Positions 1 to 8,019 of a stretch of DNA of 37,261 bases are shown here, in pieces. The notes under the pieces are model-generated. The model was not told where the DNA came from. It saw nothing but the letters and a program-made list of their open reading frames with translations, and did no database searches. The stretch's first letter is position 1. Each line of letters starts with the position of its first letter. This DNA is from a virus. The translations under genes were made by a program, and so were the position numbers. Location: positions 1 through 37,261 of the IMG/VR virus record IMGVR_UViG_3300049846_002522. One strand, given 5' to 3'.

Positions 1-608
1 TAATCGGCTCTACAACAGACGGCTCGGACAACAGGTCGCTGGATATTTGCGTGACCTCTGCAGCAGCATCTACGCGCGGCTCATTTCTAACACTAAACGG
101 TAACGAAAAAACGTCAATTGGCGGCCGATTTACGATGACCGCGGGTGACGGCGCTAACTCGTCTGGTAGTAACATTGCCTTTTTGTTCAATGCATCTGCT
201 ACGACCGGCGGTGCATCTGCTCAGGTTGCAACATGCACGGGTGCAGGCACTTGGGCAAACATTGCTGGAGGCAGCTGGGGCACAATTTCCGACGCGCGGC
301 TTAAGACGAATATACAAAATCTCACAGGCTCATTGGCAATGCTCAACGCGCTGCGTCCAGTGACATACGCGTGGCGGGATGAAAACGTCAGTCCGATGCG
401 GCCGACAACAAATTTTATAGCTGATGAAGTTGAACTCGTAAATCCATCGTGGGTTAAGGTCGGTGGAAGACAGGAAATCACTGTGAATGGTGAAATCGAG
501 GTTGTTGAAAATGTAAAAAGTGTATCGTTTGACACTTCATTTAACGCGCACCTAATAAAAGCAATTCAGGAACTTACGGCCAGAATTGAAGTCCTTGAGG
601 CTGTCTAA
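1..608 (+). CDS. Tail fibre/spike protein, C-terminal part with S74 chaperone (5' partial)
   Basis: The reading frame is open from the left edge of the window, so the N-terminus lies outside. The visible 200 or so residues begin with a Gly/Ser/Thr-rich beta-type segment typical of phage fibre shafts. They end in an intramolecular chaperone of the peptidase S74 family, marked by SDARLKTNI followed by ALRPVTYAWR and a C-terminal helix (AHLIKAIQELTARIEVLEAV). In this family the chaperone trimerises the fibre and cleaves itself off between Ser and Asp of the SD motif, with the nearby Lys needed for cleavage; all three residues are present. The product should be a receptor-binding or host-surface-degrading virion protein. 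The internal GTG at position 51 is not the real start. Confidence 0.88.
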   Translation, partial: IGSTTDGSDNRSLDICVTSAAASTRGSFLTLNGNEKTSIGGRFTMTAGDGANSSGSNIAFLFNASATTGGASAQVATCTGAGTWANIAGGSWGTISDARLKTNIQNLTGSLAMLNALRPVTYAWRDENVSPMRPTTNFIADEVELVNPSWVKVGGRQEITVNGEIEVVENVKSVSFDTSFNAHLIKAIQELTARIEVLEAV

Positions 609-649
609 CTGTTGCAGCACCAGAGGGCTCTCATCTGTAAGGAATAACG

Positions 650-1693
650 TTGATCCAGCTGATACGCCCGGTTTTTCCGCGAATTGAATTGATAAACGAA
701 TATCTATCGGTGTGCTATAAATCCGGAGTTTGGAGTAATTTCGGTGCACTGCATGATATTGCTGTTGAGAAAATAAGGGAAGTAACCGGTAAATTTCCCG
801 TTCTCGTAAATTCAGGAACAGCTGGCATATCTCTTGCTCTTGGTTATGAACGCGATGAAAAGGTCGTTGCAATTCCGGACTATACGCATGCAGGAAGTTA
901 CGTGGGATCTGCCAAAACAGGCAGGGAAATCTGCATAATTTCATGCAATGAAAAGACGATGTCGATGGATCTCGACGCTTTCGAGATGGTTTGTAGAAAC
1001 GGGCTCGCTCATTGTGCCGTTATCGTTAATCCGTTCGGGTATGGGATCGATCGGGAAAGTTATAACTCGATAGCCCGTCGATATGGTGTTTCGCTAGTGT
1101 ACGACTATGCGGGAGCATGGGGAGATTTCAATCATGACGATGAATTTCCGACGGTATATTCCTTTCATGCTACGAAATCAATGCCGATAGGGGAGGGAGG
1201 CGTTGTTCTCTTCAGAGAAAAAGAACATGCAGACAAAGCCAGGAAGTTATCGAATTTTAGCACGAATCCCGATCGTACCATTGCTAATGATCGTGGTGAT
1301 AATCTTAAGCTCAGTGAAGTTTCATGCGCGGTACTCTGCTCTCAACTCGACGGCCGAAATTATCAATCTGTTCTTAATCGGATTCATAATCGGCAGGATC
1401 TTACGCGATTTTACGGAATGAGACTTCGTGCACGTCACAGAATAACAGCGTCTCCATCCCTGTGCGTTTTCGATTTTCACGAATTTGATCCGGCATATTT
1501 TGAGAGAAAGGCTCTTGAATCAGGTTTCGTCGCGAAACAGTATTATATTCCGCTATCCAAAATGCCCGCATATCGCGACGTAAGAAGATATGGCACGAAA
1601 TTACGCGGGATCCTGGATCGGATGATAGCCCTTCCGTCGGACGTTTCTTTCGATGAGGCAAAGAAAATCGTCAAGGCTATCGATACATTTTAG
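650..1693 (+). CDS. DegT/DnrJ/EryC1-type PLP-dependent sugar aminotransferase
   Basis: This 347-residue protein has the layout of aspartate-aminotransferase-fold sugar aminotransferases. The cofactor-binding VNSGTAGISLAL is near residue 53 and the pyridine-nitrogen Asp is in YDYAG (about residue 152). The presumed PLP lysine is Lys176 in HATKSMPIGEGG. The family usually makes amino sugars by transaminating a nucleotide keto-sugar. The start is TTG at 650, chosen because AAGGA (639-643) lies 6 nt upstream. The gene faces an acetyltransferase gene with overlapping stop codons, and aminotransferase plus acetyltransferase is a usual pair for N-acyl amino-sugar synthesis. I infer that it modifies a surface or virion glycan; the substrate is unknown. 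Confidence 0.8.
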   Translation: MIQLIRPVFPRIELINEYLSVCYKSGVWSNFGALHDIAVEKIREVTGKFPVLVNSGTAGISLALGYERDEKVVAIPDYTHAGSYVGSAKTGREICIISCNEKTMSMDLDAFEMVCRNGLAHCAVIVNPFGYGIDRESYNSIARRYGVSLVYDYAGAWGDFNHDDEFPTVYSFHATKSMPIGEGGVVLFREKEHADKARKLSNFSTNPDRTIANDRGDNLKLSEVSCAVLCSQLDGRNYQSVLNRIHNRQDLTRFYGMRLRARHRITASPSLCVFDFHEFDPAYFERKALESGFVAKQYYIPLSKMPAYRDVRRYGTKLRGILDRMIALPSDVSFDEAKKIVKAIDTF

Positions 1694-2274
1694 ACGGGGG
1701 CGCCTGATTGCTCGAATAGTTCTCGTGAGCGTTTGGATAGTTCGATCATTTCTGATTGCCGAGTTTTTAGAAACATTGGAGGATTTCCGACCCATATCGA
1801 CCAAGGGGACAACTGTTTAAACTTCGGCACGACGCCACCGGCTCCGAGCACGGCGCCCTGATGCAGCATACTTCCCGGCAGCATTATCGCGTTGGCGCCA
1901 ATCCATGAATAGTCGGACATATATATTGGCGCCGCCGTGACGTTCGTAAACTGCTCCGGATGATTCGGACCCACGAGATAATTTCCCGATGCATCGTCGC
2001 TTGCTGAAATCAATTTGCATCCCATCGATATCGACGTGAAGTTTCCGAGAGTAATCCCGCCGCCGCATGAAATCATGCATTGAGAGGCAATATGAACGTG
2101 ATCATGAATCGTTAAATATCCCTTCGCAGCCAATATAAGCGTTTGAGCATCGATACGGACGTTGTCGCCGATTTCGATATTTTCTTCGCCGAATATGAGT
2201 GCGTGTCGACTGATTAGAACCTTGCGTCCTACCTTTTTAAATTTCGATAGCTCGTGTTCACTTAGCCATGCCAT
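1690..2274 (-). CDS. Left-handed beta-helix (hexapeptide) O/N-acetyltransferase
   Basis: This protein of 194 residues is built of imperfect hexapeptide repeats, for example IGDNVRIDAQTLI, IHDHVHIASQCMI and LGNFTSISMGCKL. It ends with the WVGNPPMFLK segment seen in WbbJ/CysE-like acetyltransferases, where VGNPA-type motifs are standard. Such enzymes transfer an acyl group from acyl-CoA to a sugar and act as trimers. It converges on the aminotransferase gene, with stop codons overlapping at 1690-1693 and no terminator between them. Its start is divergent from the following membrane-protein gene. The Shine-Dalgarno candidate AAAGG is rather far upstream (about 13 nt), so the start is less certain than the family. 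Acetylation of an amino sugar is inferred from the neighbour. Confidence 0.78.
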   Translation of the reverse strand: MAWLSEHELSKFKKVGRKVLISRHALIFGEENIEIGDNVRIDAQTLILAAKGYLTIHDHVHIASQCMISCGGGITLGNFTSISMGCKLISASDDASGNYLVGPNHPEQFTNVTAAPIYMSDYSWIGANAIMLPGSMLHQGAVLGAGGVVPKFKQLSPWSIWVGNPPMFLKTRQSEMIELSKRSRELFEQSGAPV

Positions 2275-2318
2275 ACTGCGATTGCGCCTTTCACAAAAAT
2301 TTTAGGGAGAGCAGCCAT

Positions 2319-2711
2319 ATGATGCGTGCGATCGTATTATTGATTTCATTATGCCCAACTTTCCTGTGTGCAGCGATCGACAATCAACAGCCAAGTGGCG
2401 CGGACTGGCTGACATTTGTAATGAGTCTGAAAGGGGCCGCGGGACTTGGAGCACTTGGAATGGCCGGCGCGGCTGTTCAGGGTCTGCTGCTGATTTTCAG
2501 GAGTGATTTTGTGAAACTTTCAGGCGCCAAAAAACTGGCCATCGTACAGAGTCTGTCGATTGTGTTCGGTGTTTTATCGCTACGGCTGAACGGTTTTGAC
2601 TGGGCTTCGAGCTTTCTGCATGCGAATACGCTCGGTGCTATCCAAGTTTTCGGCAATCAATTGCTGAAGCAATTTGGCGGCAAAACGCCGGAAAGCGAGA
2701 AAGCGGCATGA
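2319..2711 (+). CDS. Small membrane protein, holin candidate
   Basis: The start is ATG 2319, 8 nt after AGGGAGA. The protein has 130 residues. It opens with a short hydrophobic segment resembling a signal peptide (MMRAIVLLISLCPTFLCAAI). Two further hydrophobic stretches follow, around GLGALGMAGAAVQGLLLIF and AIVQSLSIVFGVLSL, separated by a Lys-containing loop, and the C-terminal tail is charged. Size, two or three membrane segments and position beside the tail fibre gene fit a holin, but the family is not recognised and the muralytic enzymes lie 9 kb away. The ATG of the next gene overlaps its stop codon (ATGA), suggesting translational coupling. Confidence 0.6.
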   Translation: MMRAIVLLISLCPTFLCAAIDNQQPSGADWLTFVMSLKGAAGLGALGMAGAAVQGLLLIFRSDFVKLSGAKKLAIVQSLSIVFGVLSLRLNGFDWASSFLHANTLGAIQVFGNQLLKQFGGKTPESEKAA

Positions 2712-3493
2712 CGGTATATGCGATCACGCTCGCATTTTGTAATCCCGAGATCATCAGTCGATCGATTGCACAGTTCTATGCGACAAAAAATCCATCACTG
2801 GAAATTGAAAAACACATGATCGTCGATCAGCACTATCCGCTGGATTACCCATCTGTGAAGAAAAAACTCCATGAGCTTGAGAAAAATTACCCAGTCATTG
2901 TGGTTGATCCAGGCAAGAACCTTGGTCTTCACGGCGGTTTCAATTGGGCTCTGACCCAGCTCAAGCCTGGTCCTGACGACATCATTATCGGGTATGACGG
3001 CGATAGTTATCCGATCAGCTCCGGGTGGGATATGGCCCTCACGCGCGCGATTTTGAGCCCCAGGAGTGACGGTCACGGCCAGGTGGTATGGTCAACGCTG
3101 GGCAACACCCGATCGATCTCAGACGCTCGATTGCGCGGCTACGATCGCGTCATGGCGGACGGATTTATTGAACTGATGCTCGTGCATGCAGCGGTGACAA
3201 ATTCGATTTGTGCCTGGCGTTATGACTGGCTTGAGTCGGTCGGGTTTCTTGATGAACCGCTCGACTTCTATGGACATCTCGAAACGTGCATGTGGCAGAA
3301 GCTTCAAAAAGGAAAACGCTGGGCAGTCCTGACGCAGTGGATGGAGTCGGACGAGCTTCGCGATCTGCACGATCGTCAATACGTTGCCTACAAGTGGTTT
3401 TATGCCCACGATAAAACATGGACGGGTGATTTAGCCTCGTATATCGAGGCAGGATGCCCCGATCTCGCTAAAAGCCCGCCGAGAATACCTTGA
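2708..3493 (+). CDS. GT-A-fold (family 2-like) glycosyltransferase
   Basis: The 261-residue protein starts at the ATGA overlap with the membrane-protein gene. The N-terminal MTVYAITLAFCNPEI strand, the GKNLGLHGGFNWAL segment (about residue 75) and the IIGYDGDSYP acidic motif (about residue 97) match the nucleotide-sugar and metal site of GT-A enzymes; DGDS replaces the usual DxD. The C-terminal half has many aromatic residues and no clear membrane span, so the enzyme is probably cytoplasmic. The context of aminotransferase and acetyltransferase genes suggests decoration of a polysaccharide, virion protein or DNA base. The acceptor cannot be read from the sequence. Confidence 0.72.
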   Translation: MTVYAITLAFCNPEIISRSIAQFYATKNPSLEIEKHMIVDQHYPLDYPSVKKKLHELEKNYPVIVVDPGKNLGLHGGFNWALTQLKPGPDDIIIGYDGDSYPISSGWDMALTRAILSPRSDGHGQVVWSTLGNTRSISDARLRGYDRVMADGFIELMLVHAAVTNSICAWRYDWLESVGFLDEPLDFYGHLETCMWQKLQKGKRWAVLTQWMESDELRDLHDRQYVAYKWFYAHDKTWTGDLASYIEAGCPDLAKSPPRIP

Positions 3494-3680
3494 TCAGATC
3501 GTCTTCAGTCAGAAGCTCATCGACGGACAGGCAGGGAACGATAATCGTTTGAATATCGATTCCCTGTGCATTCAGGTCTTTCGCCCGAGCCTCGAGGGAT
3601 CTCAGACGTGTAAAACTATCGCTTTTTACGATGACGGGATCCATGTTAGAACGCTTCAAGATTAAACATATTTCATTCAC
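3468..3680 (-). CDS. Small unknown protein (70 aa)
   Basis: GTG start at 3680 with AGGAGAG 9 nt upstream on the minus strand, a convincing ribosome-binding site. The protein MNEICLILKRSNMDPVIVKS... is mixed alpha/beta with a C-terminal DELLTEDDLIKVFSAGF segment. No family is recognised. Its 3' end overlaps the end of the convergent glycosyltransferase gene by 26 bp. It is the only minus-strand gene between two + operons and starts next to the 3684 gene in divergent orientation, so the short shared space may hold both promoters. Confidence 0.55.
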   Translation of the reverse strand: MNEICLILKRSNMDPVIVKSDSFTRLRSLEARAKDLNAQGIDIQTIIVPCLSVDELLTEDDLIKVFSAGF

Positions 3681-3683
3681 AGT

Positions 3684-4241
3684 TTGACTCTCCTGTTTTG
3701 GTGTTCCTTGAAGGTTAGTAATAACAACGTAAAATCAGATCATGTCAAGGTATCACTTACAATCATCGAATCAGACGCATTTAAAAAGTACCTTGCCCTG
3801 AGCCGCGATAGCTATCCGATGGGACTCGGACGACTCGTTGCGCTGTGTCTTCAGGTCCTGCATCTTGATCGATATTATTTCAGTCGTTTCGAAATGGATC
3901 GACTCGTTCAGTGGCCGGCGGATCGAAATCTTGGCTTCGGCGAAGTTCTTGAAGCAATTGGCTGGGCAGAACAACGGCCGAATAGCAGGACTCTTCTTGA
4001 GCTTACATTGCCCGGTGATATTCTACCGCGCAGACCGCTCAAGCGAAGGGCCGCGTTTCGGGCCGTCCGTCTACGAGGCGACGACGGTCAATTCGTCAGC
4101 CGATCTGAAGTCGAAAATCTCGTCTATCGTGATCGTCCTGTAATATTGTTAGACGTGGACGGACGCCGGGCTGTTGATTTAAATTCGTTCTCGACACCGG
4201 AAAAAAAGTCCAATTATAAACGCAGGAAAAAAAATGAATGA
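3684..4241 (+). CDS. Unknown protein, first gene of the ParB/TAGT operon
   Basis: The open frame runs to a stop at 4241 that overlaps the next gene's ATG (4234). The N-terminus is uncertain. TTG 3684 is the first possible start, but it lacks a good ribosome-binding site and a TTG at 3708 is equally possible. The central part (YPMGLGRLVALCLQVLHLDR, then helix-rich sequence) could be a small winged-helix or RHH-like domain. The C-terminal tail is strongly basic (KKSNYKRRKKNE), suggesting nucleic-acid contact. No family is recognised. Tight coupling to the ParB-like gene suggests a shared role. Confidence 0.6.
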   Translation: MTLLFWCSLKVSNNNVKSDHVKVSLTIIESDAFKKYLALSRDSYPMGLGRLVALCLQVLHLDRYYFSRFEMDRLVQWPADRNLGFGEVLEAIGWAEQRPNSRTLLELTLPGDILPRRPLKRRAAFRAVRLRGDDGQFVSRSEVENLVYRDRPVILLDVDGRRAVDLNSFSTPEKKSNYKRRKKNE

Positions 4242-5034
4242 AGCCGAACCGGCCGAACTCGGATTGATTCGAAACGCCACAATTCGTTGCGCACACGCCG
4301 CACAAGTAGATCCGAAGTTTTTAAAGCCTCACCCTCTTAATCCGAACAAACATCCTCCAAAGCAAATCGAGATGTTTATAACGATCCTTGGATACCAGGG
4401 ATGGCGACGGCCGATCACCGTCTCTAAACGCTCCGGCTATATCACAAAAGGCCACGGAGCGTGGGAAGCGGCTATGTCGGCGGGTTTTAATATCGTGCCG
4501 GTTGACTATCAAGACTATGAAGACGAGGCTCAGGAACTCGCGGACATCGTCGCCGATAACCAGCTTCAGCGTATGAGCGAGATGGACACCGGGAGGCTGG
4601 CAGAGCTTTTCGTTCAGCTCGATACGGGATCTTTCAATTTCGAACTGACTGGCTTTGAATCGATGAAGGTCGAATCCATGCTCTCGGCCCTTCCAGGCTA
4701 TCGGAACGAGCCGGACGCTGGACTTGCTGTCGATTACAATGATGAGGAGATAGACCATCCCGAACAGTCTCCAGTGCAGCAGCAGTCACAATTTGCAGAA
4801 TCCACTATTCAATCTGGAGGTCCGGCCGTCGATCAGCCGCATGCCGAAGGATTGCCAGCGCCCCAGCCCGTGACGCAAAGTCACGTCCGCATGATTCAGC
4901 TGTTTTTCAACGAGCAGACCGTGTCGGAATTTATGACGATGGTCGAACATTTCCAGCGAAAACTGGAAATCGATAACGTCACAGATACCGTCTTAGCCGT
5001 CTTACGCAGCAACTATTCAACCGACGTCGTATGA
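4234..5034 (+). CDS. ParB/Srx-fold protein, copy 1
   Basis: The first 130 residues are a ParB/sulfiredoxin-type domain: LKPHPLNPNKHP, then GYQGWRRPITVS, then GYITKGHGAWEAAMSAG, which occupies the position of the GxxR nucleotide-binding motif of ParB. This is followed by VPVDYQDYEDEAQELADIVADNQ. In phages such single-domain ParB-like proteins often sit in DNA-modification or methyltransferase clusters and need not act in plasmid partition. The C-terminal 130 residues are Gln/Pro-rich and end in a small alpha/beta domain (RMIQLFFNEQTVSEFMTMVE). AGGA lies about 8 nt before ATG 4234. A diverged paralog lies at 5341-6081. Confidence 0.82.
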   Translation: MNEAEPAELGLIRNATIRCAHAAQVDPKFLKPHPLNPNKHPPKQIEMFITILGYQGWRRPITVSKRSGYITKGHGAWEAAMSAGFNIVPVDYQDYEDEAQELADIVADNQLQRMSEMDTGRLAELFVQLDTGSFNFELTGFESMKVESMLSALPGYRNEPDAGLAVDYNDEEIDHPEQSPVQQQSQFAESTIQSGGPAVDQPHAEGLPAPQPVTQSHVRMIQLFFNEQTVSEFMTMVEHFQRKLEIDNVTDTVLAVLRSNYSTDVV

Positions 5035-5048
5035 AAAGGAAGACAACG

Positions 5049-5339
5049 ATGCAAGATGAAACACTGGAAAAATCAGCAGAACAGGCAGAATTCGCAGACG
5101 ATCTTCAGATGGAAGCCGAACAAGAACAAGATGAAAAGAAAAAACGCCCTGCTGTTTGGCTGGCTGTTCTATCCAGCATCAGAAGCGAGGTCTCTTTCTT
5201 AAAAGCTACATCTCTCAAAGAACTTCATGAAGCCATCAAACATCTCGATCTTGGTACAGAAGTCTCTGAACTCTATCGAGCGGTGCCAAAGCAGTTTCAA
5301 GTCAAGACGACTGTGACCAAGAAGTTGGAGATTGTCTGA
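5049..5339 (+). CDS. Small acidic/coiled-coil protein between the ParB paralogs
   Basis: ATG 5049 is preferred because AAGGA at 5036-5040 is well placed. An in-frame ATG at 5031 overlaps the previous stop but has no ribosome-binding site. The 96-residue product has a Glu/Gln-rich N-terminus (EQAEFADDLQMEAEQEQDEK) followed by an amphipathic helical segment (KATSLKELHEAIKHLDLG) and a basic end. No family is recognised. Position between two homologous ParB-like genes suggests an adaptor or partner of those proteins. Confidence 0.6.
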   Translation: MQDETLEKSAEQAEFADDLQMEAEQEQDEKKKRPAVWLAVLSSIRSEVSFLKATSLKELHEAIKHLDLGTEVSELYRAVPKQFQVKTTVTKKLEIV

Positions 5340-5340
5340 A

Positions 5341-6081
5341 ATGGAAATCCGTTGCGCTTATCGTGAATTGCTGAATCCAAAGACGCTGAAACCTCACCCT
5401 GCCAATCCAAATGAGCATGGGCAGGACCAGATTGATCTATTTGTCGAAATCCTGAAATACCAGGGCTGGCGTAGACCGATCACGGTGTCGATCAGATCTG
5501 GATATATCACGAAAGGCCACGGAGCCCTTGCTGCAGCAATCGCAGCCGGCTGCGATCTTGTGCCGGTTGATTATCAGGATTACAAAGACGAAGCCCAGGA
5601 GCTGGCTGATATTGTGGCCGATAATCAGCTGCAACGCATGTCGAAGATGAACATGGGCAAACTTCAGCAGATCGTAACGAGTCTCGATACTGTATCGGTT
5701 GATCTTTCAATGACTGGACTCGATAGCATACAGCTTCAGTCCCTTCGTCTCGTTACGAATCCCCTGCCACCTCCGCCTCCTCCCGAAGCACTTTTAAGGG
5801 ACTCGCGGTATGCGAATCCCGTCGATCCGGCGCCACCTGAGCCAGAATCGACATCGGATGCAGAATACGTAAATCAACACTACCAGGGCATGCCTGAATT
5901 CAATCAGCAGGATCTCTCACCGAAACGCCAGATCACGGTGAATTTTGCGTCGGAGCAGGACTTTCAGGAATTCTTCAACGTGATCGGCCAACGGACAACC
6001 AATCACCGTTCGATCTGGTTTCCGGAACAGCCGATAGAAAAGGCTGTTGATAAACGATATACATCGAATTCTGGTGAATAG
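5341..6081 (+). CDS. ParB/Srx-fold protein, copy 2
   Basis: Start at ATG 5341, 10 nt after GGAG; the TTG at 5332 is too close to the ribosome-binding site. The N-terminal domain parallels copy 1 almost motif for motif: LKPHPANPNEHG, YQGWRRPITVS, GYITKGHGALAAAIAAG, VPVDYQDYKDEAQELADIVA, DNQLQRMS. The linker is Pro-rich (LPPPPPPEALL) and differs completely from copy 1. The C-terminal segment RQITVNFASEQDFQEFFNVIG resembles the C-terminal segment of copy 1, so the two proteins share both ends. Tandem duplication followed by divergence is the simple explanation. Confidence 0.82.
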   Translation: MEIRCAYRELLNPKTLKPHPANPNEHGQDQIDLFVEILKYQGWRRPITVSIRSGYITKGHGALAAAIAAGCDLVPVDYQDYKDEAQELADIVADNQLQRMSKMNMGKLQQIVTSLDTVSVDLSMTGLDSIQLQSLRLVTNPLPPPPPPEALLRDSRYANPVDPAPPEPESTSDAEYVNQHYQGMPEFNQQDLSPKRQITVNFASEQDFQEFFNVIGQRTTNHRSIWFPEQPIEKAVDKRYTSNSGE

Positions 6082-6085
6082 TATC

Positions 6086-6892
6086 ATGCGGTCAATTTTT
6101 CAATATACGACTGACGATGATTTGAAGGAATATCTGGTTCGATGCAAGCGGTTTAGAAACGATTTGGATATTCAGTCGATGTTTTTTGATATAAAAAACA
6201 CGATCAAATACCATAAACAAAATGGATTTATTACCGCCAAAGGAACAGCCGCTCAGCAGCTCTGGTATGAGTCTCTCGAGAGAGGTCAGCCAGACTATTC
6301 ACTATACGATTCCGAATTTTTTATAGGCGACGTCTGGACGTGCTGGGTTGCATATTCGCGAAAGTACCTGCTGTCTTTGAATTCTCCAAAGTCCTTAGCC
6401 ACCAATAAGTCAATCAGAGAAACGTTTTCGCCATTTATTGGAAGGGTGGCCGATCTCGGCTGTGGCCTCGGATATTCGACGGCAGCGCTCAAGGAGCTTT
6501 TTCCTCTGACGCTGGTGTACGGGACAAATATTCGTGATACGTGTCAGTGGCGACTTGCAGAAGACTTGGCAAAATATCGGAACTTTTCTCTTTTCACGGA
6601 GATTCAGAACGATACGGATCTGGTTTTTGCTTCGGAATATTTCGAGCACATCGAAAATCCGATCGAACATCTGGAGGATGTTATACGCATTGGCAGACCG
6701 AAGGTAATGGTATTTGCGAACGCCTTTCGATCGAAAGCACTAGGTCACTTTAATTTTTATAAGCACCGCGGACAGACGCTACCCAACACATGCATAGGAA
6801 GACTGTTCTCGAAACACCTGAGGGAGTCTGGCTATAAGCGACTCGAAACGAAATTATGGAATAACCGTCCAGACGTTTGGGTAAAAATATGA
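6086..6892 (+). CDS. Class I SAM-dependent methyltransferase
   Basis: The start ATG 6086 lies 4 nt after the ParB stop; upstream TTG/GTG codons in frame are less likely. The SAM-binding motif VADLGCGLGYSTAAL is at about residue 133, followed by an acidic/hydrophobic strand (TDLVFASEYFEHIENPIEH) characteristic of the Methyltransf_11/23 groups. The N-terminal 120 residues, with FIGDVWTCWVAYSRKYLLSL, are not a recognised domain and could bind the substrate. The gene overlaps the TAGT-like glycosyltransferase gene by an ATGA junction. Methylation of a modified base or of a sugar attached to it is inferred from the operon. No DNA-methylase DPPY or PCQ motif is seen. Confidence 0.75.
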   Translation: MRSIFQYTTDDDLKEYLVRCKRFRNDLDIQSMFFDIKNTIKYHKQNGFITAKGTAAQQLWYESLERGQPDYSLYDSEFFIGDVWTCWVAYSRKYLLSLNSPKSLATNKSIRETFSPFIGRVADLGCGLGYSTAALKELFPLTLVYGTNIRDTCQWRLAEDLAKYRNFSLFTEIQNDTDLVFASEYFEHIENPIEHLEDVIRIGRPKVMVFANAFRSKALGHFNFYKHRGQTLPNTCIGRLFSKHLRESGYKRLETKLWNNRPDVWVKI

Positions 6893-7779
6893 ACCCAAGA
6901 TTTCCTATCTATATCGTCTCCAAGGGCCGTGCAGATTCACGACTGACCTCGCGAACGCTTGAAAAAATGCGTGTTCCATATTTTATCGTTATAGAAGAGC
7001 AGGAATACGATCAGTATGCTGCTGTCATTGATCCGAAGAAAATTGTGATTCTGGACAAGGCTTATCAGAGAAACTACGACGCTCTGATCCCTCTGGAGCC
7101 CGGCCAAAGCCGGGGATCCGGGCCGGCTCGAAACTTCGCATGGGACCACTCTATAAAGCTTGGGTACCCGTGGCACTGGGTCGTCGACGACAATATCCGA
7201 TACTTTTATCGGCTCAACAACAACATGAAAATACCCGTGGCAGACGGCACGATTTTCAGGATTATCGAGGATTTTTGCCTTCGCTATGTGAATATTTCTA
7301 TGGCTGGACCTAATTATGCCTTCTTTGCACCGCGCAAGTACAAGATTCGCCCTCTGACTTTTAACACGCGAATCTATTCGTGCAATCTCATACGCAACGA
7401 TACACCCTTTCGCTGGCGAGGTCGTTATAACGAGGACGTTGATCTCTCGATCCGCATGCTCAAGGCGGGCTGGTGTACGGTGTTGTTCAAGTCGCTGCTT
7501 CAAGGCAAGATGAATACCCAGTCCATGAAGGGCGGCAACACCGATGCATTCTACGCAGCCGAGGGCACTTTTCCCAAGACCCGTATGCTATACGAGTGTC
7601 ACCCCGATATAACGTCGGTCGTCTGGAAGTGGGGGCGCTGGCACCATGTCGTCGACTATAGTTCGTTCTCCAAGAATAAGCTGATCCTAAAGCCTGGGCT
7701 GACGCTACCCTCAGGTGTCGATAACTACGGCATGGAGCTGACGGCCGCCCGGCCCGAGGATTCAATCCGCCATCCCTGA
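6889..7779 (+). CDS. TET-associated-type (TAGT-like) phage glycosyltransferase
   Basis: The 296-residue protein begins FPIYIVSKGRADSRLTSRTL. It then shows PARNFAWDHSIKLG (about 79-92), HWVVDDNIRYF (96-106) and RGRYNEDVDLSIRML (177-191), and finally a GGN segment. This series, an N-terminal SKGR, RN..W.HS, W.DDN and YNEDVDL, is the pattern I associate with phage glycosyltransferases that attach sugars to hydroxymethylated pyrimidines next to TET/JBP enzymes. No TET/JBP dioxygenase or hydroxymethylase gene is in this window, so the acceptor base must be made elsewhere or the acceptor differs. The ATG overlaps the methyltransferase stop (ATGA). It is the last gene of the operon. The family assignment is from memory of motifs. 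Confidence 0.7.
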   Translation: MNPRFPIYIVSKGRADSRLTSRTLEKMRVPYFIVIEEQEYDQYAAVIDPKKIVILDKAYQRNYDALIPLEPGQSRGSGPARNFAWDHSIKLGYPWHWVVDDNIRYFYRLNNNMKIPVADGTIFRIIEDFCLRYVNISMAGPNYAFFAPRKYKIRPLTFNTRIYSCNLIRNDTPFRWRGRYNEDVDLSIRMLKAGWCTVLFKSLLQGKMNTQSMKGGNTDAFYAAEGTFPKTRMLYECHPDITSVVWKWGRWHHVVDYSSFSKNKLILKPGLTLPSGVDNYGMELTAARPEDSIRHP

Positions 7780-7810
7780 TTTATAACCTATGATCGTTGG
7801 GCCTGCCTGT

Positions 7811-7828
7811 GTAGTCCATATGGATTAC
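7811..7828. promoter_or_regulatory. Near-perfect 18-bp palindrome, operator candidate
   Basis: GTAGTCCATATGGATTAC is a dyad with a perfect TCCATATGGA core and matching GTA/TAC ends. It lies in the 240-nt gap after the glycosyltransferase operon and before the 8020 gene. A dimeric regulator could bind here; no promoter is clearly attached. Confidence 0.35.
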
Positions 7829-7900
7829 CTACCCACCCTCGGGACACAATTTCGAATAAAAAGACCATAAAAAATACGATCCAACACCCTGACTATATTA

Positions 7901-7929
7901 GCCTAAATATTTATTTTCATTATTTAGGC
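7901..7929. repeat. AT-rich inverted repeat in the 7780-8019 gap
   Basis: GCCTAAATA (7901-7909) and TATTTAGGC (7921-7929) are perfect 9-bp arms around an 11-nt loop. A TATAAT sequence follows at 7934-7939 and could be a -10 element for the 8020 gene, although no good -35 is spaced correctly. The hairpin has no T-tract, so operator or RNA-structure roles are more likely than termination. Confidence 0.45.
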
Positions 7930-7976
7930 AATTATAATTAAAGATATTCAAAAAAAGTCCGATAATGTATTTATAA

Positions 7977-8012
7977 GGCAGGCAATGGTGACCTGCCCTT
8001 TCCCCGAAAGGA
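7977..8012 (+). promoter_or_regulatory. Leader hairpins masking the Shine-Dalgarno of the 8020 gene
   Basis: Two hairpins follow each other: GGCAGG (7977-7982) with CCTGCC (7992-7997), then CCTTT (7997-8001) with AAAGG (8007-8011). The second hairpin contains the Shine-Dalgarno AAAGGA for ATG 8020 in its 3' arm. The two stems share one base, so they compete only slightly. Control of translation by RNA structure is inferred. Confidence 0.4.
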
Positions 8013-8019
8013 TCGTTTT

